This document shows, one piece after another, positions 1 to 8,355 of a stretch of DNA of 64,000 nucleotides. Under the pieces are notes generated by a model. That model was not told the origin of the DNA. It saw nothing but the letters and a program-made list of their open reading frames with translations, and did not search any database. Within the stretch, counting starts at the first letter, position 1. Each line of letters opens with the position of its first letter. Origin of the DNA: Mesorhizobium sp. ORS 3359 (GTDB lineage Bacteria; Pseudomonadota; Alphaproteobacteria; Rhizobiales; Rhizobiaceae); assembly GCA_000824845.1 (NCBI GenBank), contig CCNC01000042.1, positions 47,508 through 111,507 of the forward strand, given 5' to 3'. A program made the translations under genes and the position numbers.

Positions 1-436
1 GGCGCTGCTCGGCCGGATTGAAGAGCGGCTCGTGGCCGAAATCCAAGGGGCGGCCGGTCGATGACGGCAGCTCGCGCTGCGTCGACCCGGTCCTGGTCAG
101 CGGATGTCCGGTCGCGGCTCTCTCATCTTCGATCGAAACGCCGACGACATAACGGCCGATCAGCAGCCGGTCGCCCTGTGCCAGCCGGTGCGGCCCTGCC
201 ATGCGCTGGCTCGAGCCATTGACGAAGGTGCCGTTGCGCGAGACATCGTAGAGCCAGAACGAGCCCGCCTGGTAGCGGATCTCGCAATGCCGGCCCGAGA
301 TGAATTTGTCCGGATCGGTCAGCGTCCAGTCGCAATTCTCGCGGCCGATCTCGAAGCTGCGGTCGCGGGCGGCATAGCTGGCGGCGGTGCCGGCCGGCAG
401 CCTGTCGACATTGCTGATTTGGAGAGAGATGAACAT
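1..436 (-). CDS. FHA-domain protein, type VI secretion associated (C-terminus cut by window edge)
   Basis: Reading left from ATG 436, 145 codons stay open to the window edge, so only the N-terminal part is present. Residues about 5-105 form a forkhead-associated domain. It shows the usual phosphothreonine-binding signature: IGRENCDW, then ISGRHCEI, then SRNGTFVNG. FHA proteins of T6SS loci act with the PpkA/PppA threonine kinase and phosphatase and the TagH scaffold to control assembly. This is a second FHA gene; the other (16732-18180) lies inside the main operon. It is divergent from vgrG. The family is clear; whether it is an ImpI/TagH-like protein or a shorter FHA protein cannot be told from the fragment. 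Confidence 0.82.
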   Translation of the reverse strand, partial: MFISLQISNVDRLPAGTAASYAARDRSFEIGRENCDWTLTDPDKFISGRHCEIRYQAGSFWLYDVSRNGTFVNGSSQRMAGPHRLAQGDRLLIGRYVVGVSIEDERAATGHPLTRTGSTQRELPSSTGRPLDFGHEPLFNPAEQR

Positions 437-744
437 CCGGAAGCGTCGCCGAACTTGGTCAACAAATGCTTATCTTGCGCGCAATTCCGGGCGGAAAACC
501 GTTGAGCGCCCTTCCGGAATTGCTCTGCTATTCTAGCAGCTTGCAAGCCGAGCGGGAGAGGAGCGTTTCACACCGGCGCATGGGCGCGCTTCAGCCATCG
601 CTATTATTTGGCCTCCCTCAAACTTGTGCTAGGCTGACGCGGATACGGTGCGGTGAACTCGAACGCTCCCGAACGTGATGCAGTTAATAGAGCGGGGGCT
701 TCAAACCATCACACTGGCGGCCGCGTCGAGGAGGGGCACGACCC
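437..744. other. divergent intergenic region between FHA gene and vgrG
   Basis: This 308-bp stretch separates two divergent genes and should hold both promoters. I see no convincing coding frame in it. It contains an imperfect palindrome at 483-521 and a small hairpin with arms CTGCTA/TAGCAG at 525-539. A purine-rich GAGGAGGGG at about 726-734 is the vgrG ribosome-binding site. No sigma-54 -24/-12 element was recognised. Confidence 0.5.
483..521. repeat. inverted repeat between fha and vgrG
   Basis: Perfect 8-bp arms AATTCCGG (483-490) and CCGGAATT (514-521) are extended inward by GCG/CGC (491-493 and 507-509) with a four-base bulge on one side. It could be an operator for the divergent promoters or an RNA hairpin near the start of one transcript. 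Confidence 0.45.
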
Positions 745-3069
745 ATGCCGAACGAACGTGCCACGGTTGTACAGACGCCGGCTGGCGCCGACCTGACCTT
801 CACCCATCTCATCGGCCGCGATGAGATCAGCCGCTGTTTTGCCTATACCGTCGGTTTCGTCTCGAAGAACCGCGACATCGACCCGCTTAAGATGCTGGGC
901 GGCGTCGTTTCGGTCGAGGGCGAGTCCGATCCGAAGCGCTGGTTCAGCGGCCTCGTGACGGATTTCAAGCTGACCCGCATCGAGGACCGGCTGGCTTTCT
1001 ACGAGGCGACCGTCAGGCCGTGGCTCTGGTTCCTCGGCAACACCACCGATTGCCGCATCTTCCAGAACATGACGGCGGTGGAGATCGTTGAGAAGATCTT
1101 CTCGAAATATGGCATCGCCAAATTCGAGAAGCGGCTGCAGGGCTCCTATCCCCAGCGCGAATATTGCGTGCAGTATGACGAGAGCGATCTCGACTTCGTG
1201 CAGCGGCTGCTCGAGCACGAAGGCATCTTCTATTTCTTCGAGCATGACGAGGGCAAGCACACGCTCATCCTCTGCGACGCGATGAGCAAGCTGAAGCCGG
1301 CGCCCGGTTACGAGAAGGTGCTCTACAATTTCGAGGGCCAGGCGTCGCGGCGCGATGTCGAATACATCACCGAATGGATACCTGGCAGCGCGGTGCGGCC
1401 GGGCGCCTATGCCCACACCGACTATGATTTCGAGAAGCCCGGCGCCGACCTGATGGCGAAATCCGCCCAGCCTTTCGCCCACAAGGAAGCCTCCGGCGAG
1501 CACTATCGCCAGCCAGGCGCGCATCTCGATGTCGGGCGCGGCGACAAGATCGCCGGGATCCGCCGCGAGGAGCTTCAGGCCGTCCATCAGCACAGCACGG
1601 CGGTTGGCACCGTGCGCGGCCTGTTCTCCGGCTGCAAGTTCACGCTGGAGAGCTTTCCGCGCGACGACCAGAACCAGGACTATCTGGTGGTCAGCGCCGA
1701 ATACCGGCTGTTCGACCCAGGCTACCGGACCCAAAACGAGGCTCACAACGAGAATTTCAAGGTGGTGCTGGGCGTGGCGCCGACCAAGCTGCCTTACCGC
1801 CCACCGCGCATCACGCCGCGGCCGATCATGCGCGGCCCGCAGACCGCGACCGTCGTCGGCCCCTCGGGCGAGGAAATCTTCACCGACAAATATGCCCGTG
1901 TGAAGGTGCAGTTCCACTGGGACCGGCTCGGCAAGAAGGATCAGAACTCGTCCTGCTTCGTGCGCGTGTCGCAGACCTGGGCCGGCAGCAACTGGGGTTT
2001 CATCCAGATCCCGCGCATCGGCCAGGAGGTCATCGTCGATTTCATCGAGGGCGACCCGGACCTGCCGATCATCACCGGCCGCGTCTACAACGCCTCGCAG
2101 ATGCCGCCCTACGGGCTGCCGGGCAATGCCACGCAGTCGGGCTGGAAGTCCAACTCCTCGAAGGGCGGCGGCGGTTACAACGAGCTGATGTTCGAGGACA
2201 AGGCCGGCTCCGAATTGGTCAATTTCCAGGCCCAGAAGGACCACCACCTGCTGATCAAGCACGACCGCAACAAGACGGTCCAGCACGACCAGTCCGACCG
2301 CATCGACCACGACGCCAAACACTCGGTCGGCCACAACCTCGACGAGGACGTGGGCAACAACAAGACGGTCAAGATCGGCGTCGACCAGACCACGAATATC
2401 GGGTCGAACGATACCGAGACGGTGGGCGCGAACCGCAAGCTGACGGTGATGGCGAATGAGACGATCCACGTCGTCGCCAACTCGACCGAGAACATCGACG
2501 CCAACCATTCGCAGACCGTGGGTCTCAACCAGACGGTCACGGTGGGTATCGCGCGCGTCGACACCGTAGGGGCCGCCGAAGCGAGGACAGTGGGCGCGTC
2601 TCAGACTAATACGATTGGCGTAACACGATCCGTCAGTGTCGGCACCAATCAGAGTCACGATGTCGGGGCCGATGACAGCTGGAACGTCGGAGCCGGGCAG
2701 ACCGTCAACATAGCCGCCGATCAAAGCGTGACGATCGGGAGCGCTCAGAACTTCAGCGTTGGGGCGGCGCGTAGCGCCAGCATCGCGGCGGACGACTCGA
2801 CGAGTGTAGGAGGCGCTCATGCGCTGGACATCGCCAAGAGCAGTTCGATCAGCGTCGGCAAGGACAGCACGATCGATGTCGGCAAGAAGCTGGTGATCAA
2901 TGCCGGCGATGAGATACTCATCCAGACCGGATCCGCGAAGATCATAATGAAGAAGGACGGCACGATCGCGATCGAAGGCAAGGATATCTCGGTGAAGGCG
3001 TCGGGCAAGATCAGCATCAAGGCTTCCAGCGACATCACGATGAAGGGTTCAAAAATTAGCGAGAATTAG
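745..3069 (+). CDS. vgrG: type VI secretion tip protein VgrG with long octad needle
   Basis: VgrG caps the Hcp tube of the T6SS and carries effectors into target cells. The 774-residue product has the gp27-like N-terminal half and then the gp5-like OB fold (HWDRLGKKDQNSSCFVRVS, then WAGSNWGFIQIPRIGQEV around residues 390-430). Residues 528-719 form 24 uninterrupted octads of the type (V/I)G-x6, the intertwined beta-helix needle, followed by a Lys/Ser-rich end. I see no added effector domain. ATG 745 follows GAGGAGGGG at a spacing of about 11 bases. The DUF6484 gene follows after 9 bases, so this is the head of a three-gene unit. Confidence 0.96.
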   Translation: MPNERATVVQTPAGADLTFTHLIGRDEISRCFAYTVGFVSKNRDIDPLKMLGGVVSVEGESDPKRWFSGLVTDFKLTRIEDRLAFYEATVRPWLWFLGNTTDCRIFQNMTAVEIVEKIFSKYGIAKFEKRLQGSYPQREYCVQYDESDLDFVQRLLEHEGIFYFFEHDEGKHTLILCDAMSKLKPAPGYEKVLYNFEGQASRRDVEYITEWIPGSAVRPGAYAHTDYDFEKPGADLMAKSAQPFAHKEASGEHYRQPGAHLDVGRGDKIAGIRREELQAVHQHSTAVGTVRGLFSGCKFTLESFPRDDQNQDYLVVSAEYRLFDPGYRTQNEAHNENFKVVLGVAPTKLPYRPPRITPRPIMRGPQTATVVGPSGEEIFTDKYARVKVQFHWDRLGKKDQNSSCFVRVSQTWAGSNWGFIQIPRIGQEVIVDFIEGDPDLPIITGRVYNASQMPPYGLPGNATQSGWKSNSSKGGGGYNELMFEDKAGSELVNFQAQKDHHLLIKHDRNKTVQHDQSDRIDHDAKHSVGHNLDEDVGNNKTVKIGVDQTTNIGSNDTETVGANRKLTVMANETIHVVANSTENIDANHSQTVGLNQTVTVGIARVDTVGAAEARTVGASQTNTIGVTRSVSVGTNQSHDVGADDSWNVGAGQTVNIAADQSVTIGSAQNFSVGAARSASIAADDSTSVGGAHALDIAKSSSISVGKDSTIDVGKKLVINAGDEILIQTGSAKIIMKKDGTIAIEGKDISVKASGKISIKASSDITMKGSKISEN
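2326..2901 (+). repeat. 24 consecutive octad-coding repeats in vgrG
   Basis: Read in the vgrG frame, codons 528-719 break into 24 blocks of eight residues, each beginning V or I, usually followed by G, and mostly ending in T, S, N or D. The repeat is at the protein level; the DNA copies have diverged. T4 gp5 uses the same octad architecture for its cell-puncturing needle. Confidence 0.85.
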
Positions 3070-3078
3070 GGTGCAGCG

Positions 3079-3507
3079 ATGAGCGAAGTTCGCGAACGCA
3101 TTGACGGTGTGGTGATTGGTATCTTTCTCGGTTTCGACGACGCTGCAGCGCCGCTGGTTGTGTTTCCCGGTAATCCGCAAGAGACGGCCTTGTCTGCGCG
3201 CAGCCTGACCGAACTAACGGCTGATATGATCGGCTCGGAGGTGGCATTGCTGTTCCAGGAAGGCGACGCAATGAGGCCGCTGATTGTCGGCCGCATCGTC
3301 GATCCGGCGCGCAAGACCAATTCGCCGCAGATCGTGCGTGACGGCGAGCGCGTTCGTATTGTCGGCGACGAGCGCATCGAATTGCGTTGCGGCAAGGCGA
3401 CGATCCTCATGGAACGGGACGGCCGCATCACAATCCGCGGCACCTACGTGACCAGCCAGGCGAGCGCCGCCAACCGCATCCGCGGCGGCTCGATCGATCT
3501 CAACTGA
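3079..3507 (+). CDS. DUF6484 protein, VgrG-linked
   Basis: A 142-residue protein begins 9 bases after vgrG. It contains the short beta-rich pattern I associate with DUF6484 (GVVIGIFLGFDDAAAPLVVF, then MRPLIVGRIVDP), a family found next to vgrG. The C-terminal half (ERIELRCGKATILMERDGRI) resembles the gp5 OB/needle transition, so it may dock on the VgrG tip. Its stop overlaps the next start by one base (TGATG at 3505-3509), implying translational coupling. An adaptor role for effector loading is inferred from position; no catalytic motif is visible. Confidence 0.75.
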   Translation: MSEVRERIDGVVIGIFLGFDDAAAPLVVFPGNPQETALSARSLTELTADMIGSEVALLFQEGDAMRPLIVGRIVDPARKTNSPQIVRDGERVRIVGDERIELRCGKATILMERDGRITIRGTYVTSQASAANRIRGGSIDLN

Positions 3508-4586
3508 TGTCGACCGAAGTTCGGAATCAAAAACCCAAAAGCCTGCCGGAACGGCCAATCGTGCCGGACGTCGTCCGGCAGCACGCCGAGCAGGCCGCGT
3601 TCTTCTGGGCGCAACGCGACACGCTGATGGAAGATGATCCACCGAATCTCAATGTCGTCGCCGGCGTCGACCGGCGCCTGGAAGCTAATCTTGACGGTTT
3701 ACGCATCGCTGGTCCGGCCGCTTGGCCGTTCGTCGTCGCGGCCTATGAGGATTTCCCGGAAAAAGGCGAGCTGTTCCTTTATGCATGGATGGCGATCGAG
3801 CAGAACGACGCGCGTCGCGTGGCCGAGGCGGTCGAGTTGGGCCGTCAAAGGGACGACCCGCGAGGTCTGGTCGGTGCGTTGGCGTGGCATAAGCCCGCAA
3901 CGATAGCCCCGCTGGTGCGGCACTGGATCGGGGCGCCGGACGCGTTCAAGCGATTTCTCGGCGTGTCGGCCTGCCTCGGGCATGATGTCGACCCGAAGCA
4001 GATGCTGGCGCGGCTTGTCCGCGATCCCGATGCCCGGGCTCGCGCCGCCAGCCTGCGTCTTGCCGGCAGGTTGAAGCGCGCCGACCTTGCGCCGGAGCTG
4101 CGGACGGCGCTGGAGGATAGCTATGACCAGTCGCGGTTCTGGGCCGCCTGGGCACTGGGTGAATTAGGCTCCGGCGATCTGGCCAGTTGAGAACTGCGCA
4201 AGGTGGCGGTCGCCGGCGGCCCTGACGCAGTGACCGCCCTGCGCGCTGCGATCAGGGCCGCGCCCGACAAGGATGTGCGTGCCTGGATGGGCGGATTGCT
4301 CAAATCGCCTGAAACCGCGTCTCTGGCCGTACGCGGAGCGGGAATGTTGGGCGACCGCACGATTGTTCACTGGTTGCTGCATCAAATGCGCAATCCAGCG
4401 CTGGCTGTTGCGGCGGGTGCGGCCCTCCTGGAACTGTTTCCCGAGGCGCGCGAAGCGGATTTGTTCACCACGGAGCCGAGCCAAGCCGGCAAGGTGTTCG
4501 AGGATCATTTCGGAGACGATGGCGCGAAGGTGCCGTTCGCGGACAAGGTGAAGGAATGGATGAAGGCCAAAGAGCTTCTCACGTAA
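3507..4586 (+). pseudogene. HEAT-repeat protein of TIGR02270 type, split by an in-frame TGA
   Basis: From ATG 3507 the frame codes 227 residues and stops at TGA 4188-4190. The same frame then stays open to 4586. Residues on both sides continue the same Ala/Leu-rich alpha-helical HEAT-like pattern (RFWAAWALGELGSGDLAS before the stop; ELRKVAVAGGPDAVTALRAA after it). Together they make a product of about 359 residues, which fits a TIGR02270-like protein of VgrG/DUF2169 loci. A CGA-to-TGA transition (Arg to stop) would explain the break. A GTG at 4203 could restart the C-terminal half of 127 residues, so two half-proteins remain possible. The last 8 bases overlap the convergent gene at 4579-5358. 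Confidence 0.7.
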
Positions 4587-5358
4587 TGACGATACGCAGA
4601 ACCTCCGGCGCTTTGTCCTTCACCGAAAAGAGAGAATTGCACAACCCATAAAGCGCTTCGCGATGGCAGTAGAAATTGCGGAATCCGATCTGCAGTTCCG
4701 CTTCGAAAAAGTCCAGTGCCCCGTCATATTCGAGGCTGCAGAAATCCGGGCGATGCGGCGGTGCCGGATAGCAGCCTATCGCGGAGGCGGCAATCCAGTC
4801 TTCGATCTTGAGGCGAAGGGCTTCCCTTTGCGCAACAGTGGGGTCGGAAGCGAAATATGCAGTGACGACGATATCATCGGACAAGTCCGGTGAAATTTCT
4901 GCCCTTGAAGCCTTGCTCGTAAATATGGCGGGGTAAATCCCTTGATCCGCATTGGTAGCGGGCAATGCAATTTGCGCCCGCTCGTCGGATCCACCCTTGA
5001 TTGTAACCATACTGACCGGAAAATCCGAATGGGTGACCAGAAAGAGCTGGGAGAGAATGGCGATAGACCGCTCGTCCACGCAGATGTTTGATAGCTTCCA
5101 GGTTGCGTTCCAACCTGCGCCACCAAAGAAGTCGACCGCGGAGACTGTCGAGTCCCAAGGTGCAATGGCGGCACCTGACAAGGCGCCCGAGACGGCCAGG
5201 TGAAAAAATGCCGTTACCAAGGACTCGGCATTCTTTGTCCCGTCGGCGTTGATCTCACCTGCGAATGACACGGTGACGAAGACGTTCCGACCGAGGCCCA
5301 TCACGGGCAGGGGGCTGTGGTACACCGCGTATGGCAGTGCATATGGGGTTGCGATCAT
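4579..5358 (-). CDS. unknown protein downstream of effector and immunity genes
   Basis: I do not recognise this 259-residue protein. It has no signal peptide and no clear membrane segment. It is rich in Phe, Asp and Ala, with several cysteines in the C-terminal third (near GCYPAPPHRPDFCSLEYDG and FYCHREALYGLC). Its ATG overlaps the stop of the preceding gene by four bases (ATGA at 5355-5358), so it is the last gene of the T6SS effector operon. It is convergent with and slightly overlaps the HEAT gene. The position behind an effector-immunity pair suggests a second immunity protein or an accessory factor. The stretch is visibly less GC-rich than the tss genes. Confidence 0.7.
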   Translation of the reverse strand: MIATPYALPYAVYHSPLPVMGLGRNVFVTVSFAGEINADGTKNAESLVTAFFHLAVSGALSGAAIAPWDSTVSAVDFFGGAGWNATWKLSNICVDERSIAILSQLFLVTHSDFPVSMVTIKGGSDERAQIALPATNADQGIYPAIFTSKASRAEISPDLSDDIVVTAYFASDPTVAQREALRLKIEDWIAASAIGCYPAPPHRPDFCSLEYDGALDFFEAELQIGFRNFYCHREALYGLCNSLFSVKDKAPEVLRIVIT

Positions 5359-6290
5359 GGGGTACTCATTTCACCAGCCACGCTTAGGAAGCGGCGCTCC
5401 CAACGGTCGACAAAATCCAGTCGGTCCGAAAGAAGCATCTTGAGATTTCTGTCGCCGAAGAAACTTATCGGCTCCAGTATCTTGGCCACCCATTGAAGGT
5501 TGGTGGCCTCAACCCCTCTGTTGGTGTCTCCCACCTCTGGTATCTCGGAAGCGACGATCATCCAGCCATTCTTGGTAGGTGCCACTGTGGCCCCTTGCGG
5601 AAGATTTCCGGCCGATGAAAGTCCGATTTCGGCGGCTTTTTCTTTGCTTAGGAGCGTCAGCCATCGAGCCCCTCGGCTACCCCTGCCAACGAAATAGCTC
5701 GTCGTCGCATTGTTGGGCACATCGAAGCCCTTATGCCGCATAGCCAGCGGACCAATGATCGCGCCAGCCTCGACTTTTGCCGCGTCGTCGCCGAACACCA
5801 ATCCGGGAGATGCATAGCCCGTATCGTAGGGGAAATGCTCTGAAATCTCGCGAAAGGTCTGCGCCATGGAACGCCAGCCCTGCGCATCGTCGGGCACCGG
5901 CACCATCAGCTCAATCAAACTCGTCTTGGTGTTGTTGGAATCGGCCGCCTCACGATTGACCAGCCACCGCATTCTATAATCGGGGGCATATGGTTGCGGC
6001 CCCTGATATCGGAAGCCTGTAAGTCCGACTTCGGCTGTCGAACGAATTTCTCGCTGCAGCCTCGCCATCGTAAGTTTGTTCACTTTGGTGATTGTAGATG
6101 CATTCTTGCCGACCAGCGCCCATCCCAGCGCCTTACCGGCGTAGTTGTTCCATTTTTCCAGAAGCCAAAGACCGGGGTCGATCAAGTCTTCGGAATTTCC
6201 TTTGCAAAATAGCGCAAAAACAAGATTCACGCGAACATAGTCTGCGTTGCTCTCAGAGGAGGATAGGTTCCTAATAACATCATTCAGCAT
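5355..6290 (-). CDS. DUF3396 (TsiV-type) T6SS immunity protein
   Basis: The 311-residue product carries the hallmark pattern of the DUF3396 family: MRWLVNREAAD with SLIELMVPVP in the middle, then FPYDTGYASPGLVFG at residues 153-167. DUF3396 proteins neutralise VRR-NUC-type T6SS nucleases. Its ATG (6290) overlaps the end of the putative nuclease gene by 7 bases, the arrangement expected for a cognate toxin and antidote made together. No signal peptide is seen, in agreement with protection against a DNA-cleaving effector in the cytoplasm. Family fairly sure; partner inferred from position. Confidence 0.8.
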   Translation of the reverse strand: MLNDVIRNLSSSESNADYVRVNLVFALFCKGNSEDLIDPGLWLLEKWNNYAGKALGWALVGKNASTITKVNKLTMARLQREIRSTAEVGLTGFRYQGPQPYAPDYRMRWLVNREAADSNNTKTSLIELMVPVPDDAQGWRSMAQTFREISEHFPYDTGYASPGLVFGDDAAKVEAGAIIGPLAMRHKGFDVPNNATTSYFVGRGSRGARWLTLLSKEKAAEIGLSSAGNLPQGATVAPTKNGWMIVASEIPEVGDTNRGVEATNLQWVAKILEPISFFGDRNLKMLLSDRLDFVDRWERRFLSVAGEMSTP

Positions 6291-7297
6291 GCTCTACCGT
6301 CCTTGTGAATTACCTTCGGCTCGCACCCAACGGCATTGATATATTTATCTGCTTGTCCGTCGCTCAGAAACCGGCTGAGAGGTTTCGGCTTTCCTCTTTG
6401 CGGCCCCCTCTTGTGCGTGTCATAGGTAGGCTCGCAGTTGAATTTGAAATCATAGGCCTCCACCGCATTGTGCGGCCCTGGCGGCGGAGGCGGACTACTG
6501 ACGACGACGTCGGCCTTGAAGCCTGCGCCGCCCTCCGAGAAATAAGTGCTTTTCCACACGCCGGCAGTGCTTTCGCCTGCGTCTTTGGCGGCGTTGTATG
6601 CGTTGTTCGCCGCCGATCGGGCGTTTGCGTCGGCCTCGGGACTGCTAGGTCTTCCATTGCGATCGTAGGGCACTTCACTATCGATCGTCGGATCAGCGTC
6701 GGGGTTCTTCTCCTTCCATTTTTTGATCTCGTTCTCGCAACATTTATGCTTTTTAGTTCCTAGAGCGGTGCAGTCGGCACCGCTTGGTGCAGGTGGGCAA
6801 AACTTTTTTGTCCCGTCCGGTTTCTTCTCATCATTGTTGACATCCTTGTTGCATTTTTCTGCGATCTCTTTGAGGCCGGGCGCCGGATTCAGCGGGTCGA
6901 GATCTCCCGCCAGATCCACGGTGTTCTTGTCATTGTGGAATTTCTTATCTGTGTGGCGGCAAGCGTTCTTGCCATCCATTTTAACGTCGAACGAGTAAGT
7001 GATCCAATCCGTCGCCTTCTTGAAAACATTCGATTTAACGCCGCCGACCGTGCCCGGTTCGTCGCCCGAACTCATTCCGTATTGGGAGCCTTTGATAGCG
7101 ATCATCTTGCCGCCCTTGGCAAAGACCGTGGTTGTGCCATCCTTGAGTGTGCTCTGGTTGGCGATGTTGGGGTAAGGCAAAGGGATTGGTCCACCGGGAC
7201 TGGGCGTCTTGCAGACATCCGGTATCGTTGCGATCGACACTCCGATCGTCCCTTTATAGGTCAGACCGAGGCTGTTGACGACGATGTGGGTAGGCAT
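6284..7297 (-). CDS. PAAR-like DUF4150 protein with C-terminal nuclease-like domain (candidate T6SS effector)
   Basis: The ATG at 7297 (MPTHIVVNSLG) follows AAGGAG and overlaps the preceding stop (TGATG), so I chose it over an upstream start. It gives 337 residues. Residues about 5-130 are a PAAR-like DUF4150 spike (IPLPYPNIANQS, SSGDEPGTVGG, NDKNTVDLAGD) that would sharpen the VgrG tip. A Cys- and Lys-rich linker follows (about 148-200). The last 80 residues contain KAD263VVV and then YD283FK285F, matching a D...DxK core of a PD-(D/E)XK or VRR-NUC-like nuclease. The DUF3396 immunity gene directly downstream supports that. The nuclease call is weaker than the PAAR call. Confidence 0.78.
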   Translation of the reverse strand: MPTHIVVNSLGLTYKGTIGVSIATIPDVCKTPSPGGPIPLPYPNIANQSTLKDGTTTVFAKGGKMIAIKGSQYGMSSGDEPGTVGGVKSNVFKKATDWITYSFDVKMDGKNACRHTDKKFHNDKNTVDLAGDLDPLNPAPGLKEIAEKCNKDVNNDEKKPDGTKKFCPPAPSGADCTALGTKKHKCCENEIKKWKEKNPDADPTIDSEVPYDRNGRPSSPEADANARSAANNAYNAAKDAGESTAGVWKSTYFSEGGAGFKADVVVSSPPPPPGPHNAVEAYDFKFNCEPTYDTHKRGPQRGKPKPLSRFLSDGQADKYINAVGCEPKVIHKDGRAC

Positions 7298-8355
7298 CAG
7301 GCGCTCCTTCTCGGGCCACCCAACAAGGTGGCTGCCCGCGCGCCATATTCGGAGCCGGCCCAGATCAGCGATAGCGGCCCATTTTGATAACCGCGCGTTT
7401 CTGCCTCGGCGACGAGGCTGACGAAGAGCGGCCCTGACGCGGCGCCGACATCGCCCCAACAGTCGGCCGGCGTCTCGAAATCGGCAGCATCCTTGAAGCG
7501 GCCAGGATTGCGCAGGACAGCGAAACCATACTCATTGCCGCGATAGCGTTCGCCGTTCATGTCGCAAATGATACGATCGACCGGATCAACTGGCGCGTCT
7601 TCGAACAGACAACGGAAGGCCGCACCCAGCCCTTCGCCGAGCACGACGGTCTCGGTCTTGATCCTGTTTTCTTCGCTTGCCGTGGAGACACCCACGATTT
7701 CGAGCAAAGGCTTCAACCCATACGCGCGTGCTGTCGTCAATTTCGTCAGCAGGCAGAATCCCGCTGCCTCGCCAGGGCAGAAGCCATAGATGTTGCCCTC
7801 AGAATGGAGTTGCTCGTTTTTGTCCAGCCACTCCAGAGTCTCCGGCTCGAGATAGGTATCGACCCCGCCTGCCAGGCAGAATCGAGCTTTCCCCTCACGC
7901 AGCGTTTTACACGCATGATAAATCGCGAGCAGCCCGCCGGCGTGACCGCCGGCCGTCGATCCACCACCTTCGAGGACGACTTGCTGGGATAACCGACTGC
8001 GCAATTTGGTGTTGACCTGCACAGCGAAACCCACGGGCTGTCCCGGCCGTGCTTCACCGGTCGAGAGGATGAGCGAAACCTCGGTCGGCAGCGTTGAAGC
8101 CATCAATGGCCGCAATGCGTCCTGTGCCGGCGAAACAGCGATTTCTACCGCACGCTCTGCGCCAGGAAGCGTTACATCGATGCCGATGTCGCGCGTCACC
8201 TTCATCGGCTCGCCGAAGCGATCGATCATGTAGGGATGGTCCTGAATTGCCGAGATGCCGGCGCGGACCGCGGCCGCGCTCGATGCCGCGTCAAAACCCA
8301 GCGGTGTACGGGCTCCAACGCCAACGACGACGATTGTGTCACGGTAGGTCATCAT
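7297..8355 (-). CDS. beta-ketoacyl synthase-like protein lacking the catalytic triad (T6SS accessory)
   Basis: The 352-residue protein has the thiolase-like ketosynthase fold (VVVGVGARTPLG at the N-terminus, FCLAGGVDTYL in the middle). The catalytic residues look replaced. The nucleophile-cysteine region reads GGGSTAGGHAGG (Ser near residue 133). The first histidine site reads MNGERYRGNEYG (Asn), and the second WGDVGAASG (Asp). It therefore probably does not make fatty acids and may act as a scaffold for effector loading. It sits between a DUF2169 adaptor and the PAAR effector with overlapping starts and stops. ATG 8355 overlaps the upstream stop; ATG 8352 is an alternative start. Confidence 0.75.
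   Translation of the reverse strand: MMTYRDTIVVVGVGARTPLGFDAASSAAAVRAGISAIQDHPYMIDRFGEPMKVTRDIGIDVTLPGAERAVEIAVSPAQDALRPLMASTLPTEVSLILSTGEARPGQPVGFAVQVNTKLRSRLSQQVVLEGGGSTAGGHAGGLLAIYHACKTLREGKARFCLAGGVDTYLEPETLEWLDKNEQLHSEGNIYGFCPGEAAGFCLLTKLTTARAYGLKPLLEIVGVSTASEENRIKTETVVLGEGLGAAFRCLFEDAPVDPVDRIICDMNGERYRGNEYGFAVLRNPGRFKDAADFETPADCWGDVGAASGPLFVSLVAEAETRGYQNGPLSLIWAGSEYGARAATLLGGPRRSA

Noticed and set aside
525..539. CTGCTA/TAGCAG hairpin as a terminator
   Set aside because: The stem is only 6 bp and it lies in a divergent promoter region where no transcript needs to end.
709..2820. Long open frame of about 700 codons on the minus strand opposite vgrG
   Set aside because: It is an antisense shadow caused by high GC third positions. 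Its product is Arg/Val/Asp-rich with no domain, whereas vgrG on the plus strand is unmistakable.
2326..2901. vgrG repeat as a tandem DNA repeat or CRISPR-like array
   Set aside because: The repeat exists only at protein level. DNA units differ too much and there are no spacers.
4188..4190. In-frame TGA read as selenocysteine
   Set aside because: No selenocysteine-insertion hairpin was seen and HEAT-repeat proteins do not use it. A nonsense change or sequencing error is simpler.
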